DNA of 11,687 bases from Cytophagales bacterium (GTDB taxonomy: Bacteria > Bacteroidota > Bacteroidia > Cytophagales > Spirosomataceae). The position numbers and the translations under genes are program-made. The stretch covers positions 1-11,687 of the forward strand of contig JAGWUO010000011.1 of the NCBI GenBank assembly GCA_028868395.1. Reading direction: 5' to 3'. The notes beneath the pieces are model-generated. The model was not told the origin of the DNA and did no database searches. It saw only the letters and a list, made by a program, of their open reading frames with translations. The stretch's first letter is position 1. Each line of letters starts with the position of its first letter. Shown piece after piece: positions 7,230 to 11,687 of the stretch.

Positions 7230-8450
7230 ATGAAAAAGACCTTATTTGCCTTGTTATTTGCCCCTTTATTGAGTCTTGCACAAGTGCCTGCTGCTGGACT
7301 TTGGCGTGCTTCTTTGACCACTCATGGGGGCGAATTGCCCATTCAATTTGAAATTAATCCTGGTTCTAAAACAGGGAATTTAGATATTAAACTCATCAAT
7401 GGTGCAGAGAAATCCACCTTAGGTGAATCCTTTTTCAGAGCGGATTCTTTAGTCATCCCATTCGACCTATACGAAGCTGAGCTCGTTTTCCAAGTGACAA
7501 AAACGACCGAAATGAAGGGCTTTTTCGTCAAAAAAAGAAATGGTAAAACCGCTTATCGCCTTCCTGTTTCTGCTCAAACGAGTTCTGCAGACCGCTTTTT
7601 GAACCTACAACCAGCTACCGTGAATGTCAGTGGAAAGTGGATGGCAGATTTCTATAGTGATGCGACAAACCACAGTCCAGGTGTAGGCGTTTTTGAACAA
7701 AAAGGCAACAAAGTGACCGGCACCTTCCTTCGGACATCCGGAGATTACCGTTTTTTACAAGGCAACGTGAGTGGGGATAGTTTATTTTTAAGCTATTTCG
7801 ATGGAAGCGGGGTAAACATGTTGCGTGCGAAAGTAAGTGGCACACAATTTACGGGACGATTTACTTCCGGATTAAGTGGAGTTAGAACAGTTGACGGAAA
7901 ATTAGACCCAGCAGCTGCCTTGCCAGATTTAAAGAAACTAAGCTTTTTGAAACCGGGATTCGATCGCCTCGATTTTAAATTACCCACTACTTCAGGCGAA
8001 CAAATTAGTCTACAAGACGACCGTTATAAAAACAAAGTCATTGTGATTGAATTGATGGGATCTTGGTGCCCTAACTGCTTGGATGAATCTCGTTATCTAG
8101 CCCCTTTTTACACAAAATACAAAGACAAAGGCGTGGAAGTAATTGGCATTGCTTTTGAAAATTCACCTGACATAGCCATTGCAGGACCTAAAATCAATAA
8201 TTTCCAAAAGAAAATCGGCATTACCTATCCACTTCTATTTGCTGGAACGGCAGAGGATAAAACAATCGAGAGAGTTTTACCTATGCTGAGTAAAATGAAC
8301 GGCTATCCTACGACGTTCATCATCGACAAAAAAGGCGTCGTAAGAGAAATACATACCGGCTTCTCTGGCCCAGGAACAGGAAAATATTATGCCGACTGGA
8401 TCTCTGATTTTGAACATACGATCCAAAGCCTTTTAGCTGAAAAACAATGA
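7230..8450 (+). CDS. Secreted TlpA/redoxin-like thioredoxin-fold protein with N-terminal repeat domains
   Basis: A 406-residue exported protein. Residues 1-17 form a signal peptide (MKK, hydrophobic core, LSLA before Q18); there is no lipobox Cys and no other membrane segment, so it is probably periplasmic. The C-terminal half (about 243-402) is a thioredoxin fold of the TlpA/AhpC-TSA class: ELMGSWCPNC holds the redox pair C280/C283 and GYPTTF supplies the cis-proline (P360), followed by a FIIDKKG strand. Family members reduce or exchange disulfides in exported proteins; the actual substrate is unknown. The first half contains two similar beta-rich segments (about 22-115 and 130-225), each with a G-W start, a central DSL and a G-F or G-R-F end, apparently an internal duplication of a domain I cannot name. 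The start is the ATG at 7230 rather than the GTG at 7179, because only 7230 puts the signal peptide at the N-terminus and downstream of the promoter. Its stop overlaps the PAP2 start (ATGA). Confidence 0.88.
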   Translation: MKKTLFALLFAPLLSLAQVPAAGLWRASLTTHGGELPIQFEINPGSKTGNLDIKLINGAEKSTLGESFFRADSLVIPFDLYEAELVFQVTKTTEMKGFFVKKRNGKTAYRLPVSAQTSSADRFLNLQPATVNVSGKWMADFYSDATNHSPGVGVFEQKGNKVTGTFLRTSGDYRFLQGNVSGDSLFLSYFDGSGVNMLRAKVSGTQFTGRFTSGLSGVRTVDGKLDPAAALPDLKKLSFLKPGFDRLDFKLPTTSGEQISLQDDRYKNKVIVIELMGSWCPNCLDESRYLAPFYTKYKDKGVEVIGIAFENSPDIAIAGPKINNFQKKIGITYPLLFAGTAEDKTIERVLPMLSKMNGYPTTFIIDKKGVVREIHTGFSGPGTGKYYADWISDFEHTIQSLLAEKQ

Positions 8451-9118
8451 GAATCATCGCTCTGATTATCCTGATCGCCTTTTCTGCGCATGCAGAGAAA
8501 CCCTCGTTTAAAAAGTGGAAAACGCCCTTAGCGCTAGGGATAGCAAGTGGATTAACTTATAATCCTTTTGCGAAGCAAATTCAAACGAAAATCGTCGGTC
8601 AGGGTCATGTCACTCCGTTAGATGATTATATTCAATATGGGCCTGCAGCGATGTATGTGGGCTTGAATATCGCTGAATTCAAGAGTAAAGAAGAGGCTTT
8701 TGATCAAGCAGGAGTATTTCTTTTAGGCACCGGCATTTATGTAGCAACGACGCAAGGATTAAAAGCAGCGATCACCGAAGCAAGACCAGATGGGACCGAA
8801 AACACCTATCCATCCGGACATACCGCGACTGCGTTTTTCGGGGCAACCATTTTAGCGCATGAGTACCGTGATTCCCATCCTGAATTTGTGATAGCGGGTT
8901 ATACCTTAGCTACGGCTACTGGAGCATTGCGTATCGCAAATAATAAACACTGGGTTACGGATGTATTAATGGGGTCTGCAATAGGTATCGCTTCGGCAGA
9001 ATTAGCCTATCTAGTATACCCGAAAATTCGTCATCAATGGCAAAAACTGAATCGTTTTACCTTGACTCCCCAAGTCGCACCAGCGTATTACGGTGCCAGT
9101 ATGTCGATTGGATTTTAG
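8447..9118 (+). CDS. PAP2-family phosphatase, envelope-located
   Basis: A 223-residue member of the PAP2 (type 2 phosphatidic acid phosphatase) superfamily. All three signature motifs are intact: K106...RP (113-114), PSGHT (122-126, with H125) and R162...H168...D172, the residues of the phosphohistidine mechanism. The N-terminus is a signal peptide or anchor (MRIIALIILIAFSAHA), followed by moderately hydrophobic Gly/Ala-rich segments, so the active site should face the periplasm. Known relatives dephosphorylate lipid phosphates, including undecaprenyl pyrophosphate or phosphatidylglycerol phosphate, and some act on lipid A or soluble phosphates; the substrate cannot be read from the sequence. 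Its ATG overlaps the stop of the redoxin-like gene (ATGA), implying translational coupling, and it lies divergent from cell-wall genes that consume undecaprenyl phosphate. Its end overlaps the convergent antiporter gene by four bases. Confidence 0.92.
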   Translation: MRIIALIILIAFSAHAEKPSFKKWKTPLALGIASGLTYNPFAKQIQTKIVGQGHVTPLDDYIQYGPAAMYVGLNIAEFKSKEEAFDQAGVFLLGTGIYVATTQGLKAAITEARPDGTENTYPSGHTATAFFGATILAHEYRDSHPEFVIAGYTLATATGALRIANNKHWVTDVLMGSAIGIASAELAYLVYPKIRHQWQKLNRFTLTPQVAPAYYGASMSIGF

Positions 9119-10368
9119 TGTAATAGCAGATACAAACCGGCCCCAGCGAAATACCCTAGCAAGGCCAAAAACCCTATTTTTTTTAGGTACCAGCCAAATT
9201 CGATCTTCTCCATTCCCATGACGGCAACTCCAGCTGCAGATCCAATAATCAAGATACTGCCACCTGTTCCAGCACAGAAGGCGAGGTATTCCCACATTTC
9301 GTGATCCATGGGAAAATCAGTCAGCGAATACATCCCCATCGTAGCAGCCACTAAAGGCACATTATCTACTACCGCAGAGGCTAAACCAATGATGGTGACT
9401 ATTACGTTTTGATTTCCAAATGCGTGTGCTAATTGATCAGAGAGCGCGTGCAAGTACCCAAAAGACTCTAAACCGCCAATAGCTAATAGAATTCCTAAGA
9501 AAAAAAGAATACTGGACGTATCGATTTTGGTCAAGGCATAGCCCACACTTAACTGTTTCTTCGCCTCCTCATCTTTCTCAGAATGCAAGATTTCGGATAA
9601 AATCCATACTAAACCCAGGGCCAATAAAATCCCCATATAAGGCGGCAAGTGTGTCAAGGTCTTGAAGATTGGAACACCAATCAAAGAACCTGCACCAGCG
9701 AAAAGCATGATTTTCCCATCGCGTTCTTCTGTTGAACTTAGATTTTCCAATGCTGCTGCTTGACCAATCGATTCCTTTTTCAACACATAAGAAGCGATGC
9801 ATAAAGGAACAACCAAGGAAACCAAGGCAGGCAAAAACAAGCCCTGCATGATACCTGTGGCAGATATTTGCCCCCCAATCCACAACATCGTTGTCGTCAC
9901 GTCACCGATAGGCGACCATGCGCCACCTGCGTTCGCTGCAATCACAACGATTCCCACAAAATATTTCCGTGTTTCCTTATTTGAAATCAGCTTTCGTAAA
10001 AGCGTCACCATCACAATTGCCGTAGTCAAATTGTCTAATACAGAAGACATAAAAAAGGTGATCAAACCCACTATCCATAGCAGTTTAATCACCTTTTCTG
10101 TTTTAATCAATCGAGAGACGAAGTAGAAACCCTGGTGAGCATCCACTAATTCAACAAGCGTCATCGCGCCTAATAGGAAAAATAAAATCTCCGATGTAGA
10201 CGCTAGGTGATGACCTAATTCAGATGCCTCTCCTTTCGAAATCGCATATACTGTCCAAACTAAAACGCCCGTCAATAATGCGGTGGCCGTTTTATTTATC
10301 TTCAAAGGGTGTTCAAAAGCAATAGCTAAATAACCCAAAACGAAGATAACAATGGACGCGATTCCCAT
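9115..10368 (-). CDS. nhaD: NhaD-type Na+/H+ antiporter
   Basis: A 417-residue polytopic inner-membrane protein of the NhaD family (ion transporter superfamily), which exports Na+ or Li+ in exchange for protons and supports pH and salt homeostasis. Hydrophobic segments run throughout. Paired half-repeat signatures are visible: SSVLDNLTTAIVM (108-120) and SAVVDNVPLVAA (331-342) each place a DN pair in a membrane segment, and each is followed by a Gly-rich motif, GGAWSPIGDVTTT (148-160) and GTGGSILIIGSAAG (367-380). A charged loop at about 200-218 and another at about 262-275 separate membrane blocks. The ATG starts one base after the aminotransferase stop, so the two are co-transcribed and probably translationally coupled. 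The gene converges on PAP2 with overlapping stop codons. Family call is strong; ion preference is not shown. Confidence 0.93.
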   Translation of the reverse strand: MGIASIVIFVLGYLAIAFEHPLKINKTATALLTGVLVWTVYAISKGEASELGHHLASTSEILFFLLGAMTLVELVDAHQGFYFVSRLIKTEKVIKLLWIVGLITFFMSSVLDNLTTAIVMVTLLRKLISNKETRKYFVGIVVIAANAGGAWSPIGDVTTTMLWIGGQISATGIMQGLFLPALVSLVVPLCIASYVLKKESIGQAAALENLSSTEERDGKIMLFAGAGSLIGVPIFKTLTHLPPYMGILLALGLVWILSEILHSEKDEEAKKQLSVGYALTKIDTSSILFFLGILLAIGGLESFGYLHALSDQLAHAFGNQNVIVTIIGLASAVVDNVPLVAATMGMYSLTDFPMDHEMWEYLAFCAGTGGSILIIGSAAGVAVMGMEKIEFGWYLKKIGFLALLGYFAGAGLYLLLH

Positions 10369-10369
10369 C

Positions 10370-11572
10370 TTATTTTAATTTAGCCACGGCCGCTTTGATG
10401 CGATCGCAAGCTTCTAGCAATTGTTCGTCAGCAGCAGCGGTAGAAATACGCATACAATCCGGTGCTCCGAAACCTGAACCCGCAACTGTCGCTACAAAAG
10501 CATCTGCTAATAACCAAGAACAGAAATCATCTGAATCTTTGATCACCGTTGTACCATCCGTTTTGCCGAAATAGTAGGAAATATCTGGGAACGCATAGAA
10601 TGCGCCATCGGGCATATTTACTTTGAAACCTGGGATCTCACGTAATTTCTCAACCACTAACTTACGACGGCGATCGTAGGCCGCTTTCATTTCATAAGCG
10701 TGATCCAAGCTACCATTAAAGGCCGCAACTGCCGCTTTTTGAGCAATCGAGTTCGTACCTGAAGTCACTTGACCTTGTAATTTTTCGATACCGTCAGCGA
10801 TCCATTTAGCCGCCGCGATAAAACCGATTCTCCAACCTGTCATCGCATGGCCTTTCGCCACCCCGTTCACCGTGATTACTCGCTCCTTAATTTCTGGAAT
10901 CGAACCAATCGAGAAGTGCCCCCCTTGTGTGAAGTTGATGTATTCGTAGATTTCATCTGCAAGGACGAAGATATTTTCGTGACGTGCTACTACATTTGCG
11001 ATGTCACGTAATTCTGATTCTGTGTAAACTGATCCTGTCGGGTTGTTAGGAGATGCGAACATCACCATTTTCGTTTTAGGCGTGATGGCCGCTTCGAATT
11101 GTTCCGGTGTTACTTTGAAATTATTTTCAAAAGCACCTTGAACGATTACCGAAGTACCTTCCGCTAATTTTACCATCTCTGAATAGGAAACCCAATAAGG
11201 AGAGAAGATGATCACTTCATCGCCTGGGTTTATTAAAGCGGCAATCGCGTTCGCTAAAGAGTGTTTTGCACCCGTGCTTACCACGATATTTTCAGAACCC
11301 CACTCTAGGTTATTATCACGCTTTAATTTATTCGCGATCGCCATACGCAAGTCTGGATAACCCGCCACTGGCGAATACCCGTGAAAACCGTCATCAATTG
11401 CCTTTTTCGCTGCCTCACAGATGTGAGCAGGTGTTTTAAAGTCAGGCTCCCCTACGGAAAGACTGATTACTTTGTGACCTTGAGCTGCTAATTCGCGCGC
11501 TTTTTTCGTCATCCCTAAAGTAGAGGATTCTTCTAATGCTTGAATTCTTTGGGCTAATTGTGCTTGTGACAT
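10370..11572 (-). CDS. Class I PLP-dependent aminotransferase (aspartate aminotransferase-like)
   Basis: A 400-residue cytoplasmic fold-type I aminotransferase resembling the class Ib aspartate aminotransferases. Family residues are present: SVGEPDF (39-45), HGYSPVAGYPDLR (64-76), SPNNPTG (174-180) with the PLP-contacting Asn, DEIYEY (206-211) with the pyridine-binding Asp and a Tyr, the Schiff-base lysine K240 in GVAKGHAMTGWRIG (with R248), and MRIST with the carboxylate-binding arginine R375. The likely reaction is aspartate plus 2-oxoglutarate to oxaloacetate and glutamate; some class Ib enzymes also transaminate prephenate to arogenate, which sequence alone cannot exclude, so I give no symbol. 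The ATG at 11572 gives the usual N-terminus and length, and lies about 32 bases below a predicted transcription start. It is the first gene of an operon with nhaD. Confidence 0.93.
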   Translation of the reverse strand: MSQAQLAQRIQALEESSTLGMTKKARELAAQGHKVISLSVGEPDFKTPAHICEAAKKAIDDGFHGYSPVAGYPDLRMAIANKLKRDNNLEWGSENIVVSTGAKHSLANAIAALINPGDEVIIFSPYWVSYSEMVKLAEGTSVIVQGAFENNFKVTPEQFEAAITPKTKMVMFASPNNPTGSVYTESELRDIANVVARHENIFVLADEIYEYINFTQGGHFSIGSIPEIKERVITVNGVAKGHAMTGWRIGFIAAAKWIADGIEKLQGQVTSGTNSIAQKAAVAAFNGSLDHAYEMKAAYDRRRKLVVEKLREIPGFKVNMPDGAFYAFPDISYYFGKTDGTTVIKDSDDFCSWLLADAFVATVAGSGFGAPDCMRISTAAADEQLLEACDRIKAAVAKLK

Positions 11573-11610
11573 GGTATTTAGAAACGAATATTTGTATATA
11601 AAATCGAGTG

Positions 11611-11618
11611 CAAAATTA
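11611..11618 (-). promoter_or_regulatory. Candidate -7 box for aminotransferase-nhaD operon
   Basis: Read leftward, TAATTTTG matches the Bacteroidota TAnnTTTG box exactly, predicting transcription from about 11604 and a leader of about 32 bases. The -33 region is weak: TTAG rather than TTTG at the expected spacing. Flanking sequence 11573-11657 is AT-rich and shows no coding signal or hairpin. Confidence 0.5.
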
Positions 11619-11657
11619 CTTTTTTGCAGACGGATATACTAATAAAATTTGGAATAA

Positions 11658-11687
11658 TTAGGCTGTAATCCCTTGTGCCAAAACTGC
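11658..11687 (-). CDS. Possible C-terminal tail of an upstream leftward gene
   Basis: Nine sense codons followed by TAA (11658-11660), reading AVLAQGITA, run in from the right edge. The sequence is less AT-rich than the adjacent intergenic stretch, which hints at coding. Thirty bases are too few to identify a gene, and the strand and frame are guesses. Confidence 0.2.
   Translation of the reverse strand, partial: AVLAQGITA

Noticed and set aside
7130..7321. 63-codon minus-strand open frame upstream of rsmH, considered as a displaced mraZ
   Set aside because: Its translation has no MraZ-like features and it mostly overlaps the signal-peptide coding region and promoter on the other strand.
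9173..9187. CCTA-T7-TAGG inverted repeat just after the PAP2 stop, a possible terminator
   Set aside because: The stem has only four base pairs, the T tract is in the loop rather than after it, and the site lies inside conserved nhaD coding sequence.
11658..11687. Plus-strand Cys-rich reading (G-C-N-P-L-C-Q-N-C) at the right edge as the start of a metal-binding protein
   Set aside because: There is no start codon after the in-frame TAA at 11655-11657 except a TTG inside the motif, and only nine codons are visible.

Overview
This window looks like chromosomal DNA from a Bacteroidota bacterium, probably a free-living member of the Cytophagales (order-level placement is inference). The evidence is a division/cell-wall (dcw) cluster in the Bacteroidota order, a short divergent FtsL-like protein, an FtsI-type transpeptidase with a C-terminal PASTA domain, weak or absent Shine-Dalgarno sequences, and promoter-like TAnnTTTG boxes. 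Coding density is very high: no gap exceeds about 130 bases, and no tRNA, rRNA, CRISPR array, insertion sequence or prophage gene was seen.

Region 1 (1-7102, minus strand, transcribed right to left) is the head of the dcw cluster: rsmH, ftsL-like, ftsI, murE, mraY, then a 3'-truncated aroA running off the left edge. These genes methylate 16S rRNA (RsmH), build the septal transpeptidase and its partner (FtsI, FtsL), add the third residue of the peptidoglycan stem peptide (MurE, with a DNPR motif indicating meso-diaminopimelate) and make lipid I (MraY). AroA, a shikimate-pathway enzyme, is the odd member. Junctions are extremely tight (1-base overlap or 1-base gap), except for 51 bases between murE and mraY and 13 bases between mraY and aroA. 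mraZ, the usual first gene of this cluster, is not next to rsmH.

Region 2 (7103-7229) is a short divergent intergenic region. It holds a good Bacteroidota-type promoter for the rightward genes, a weaker candidate for rsmH, and an imperfect inverted repeat around a T tract.

Region 3 (7230-9118, plus strand) is a two-gene operon joined by an ATGA overlap: a secreted thioredoxin-fold (TlpA/redoxin-like) protein with two N-terminal beta-rich repeats, and an envelope PAP2-family phosphatase. Both act outside the cytoplasm, so they may form an envelope-maintenance pair beside the peptidoglycan genes.

Region 4 (9115-11572, minus strand) is a second two-gene operon: a class I PLP-dependent aminotransferase followed one base later by a NhaD-type Na+/H+ antiporter. 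The antiporter and PAP2 genes converge and overlap by four bases. A promoter-like box precedes the aminotransferase, and the last 30 bases may be the tail of another leftward gene.

Most genes here are well-known families. I found no evidence for an undescribed defence or mobile system. The items worth a second look concern gene arrangement (aroA in dcw, absent mraZ, the redoxin/PAP2 pair at the cluster head) and the duplicated domain of unknown role in the redoxin-like protein.
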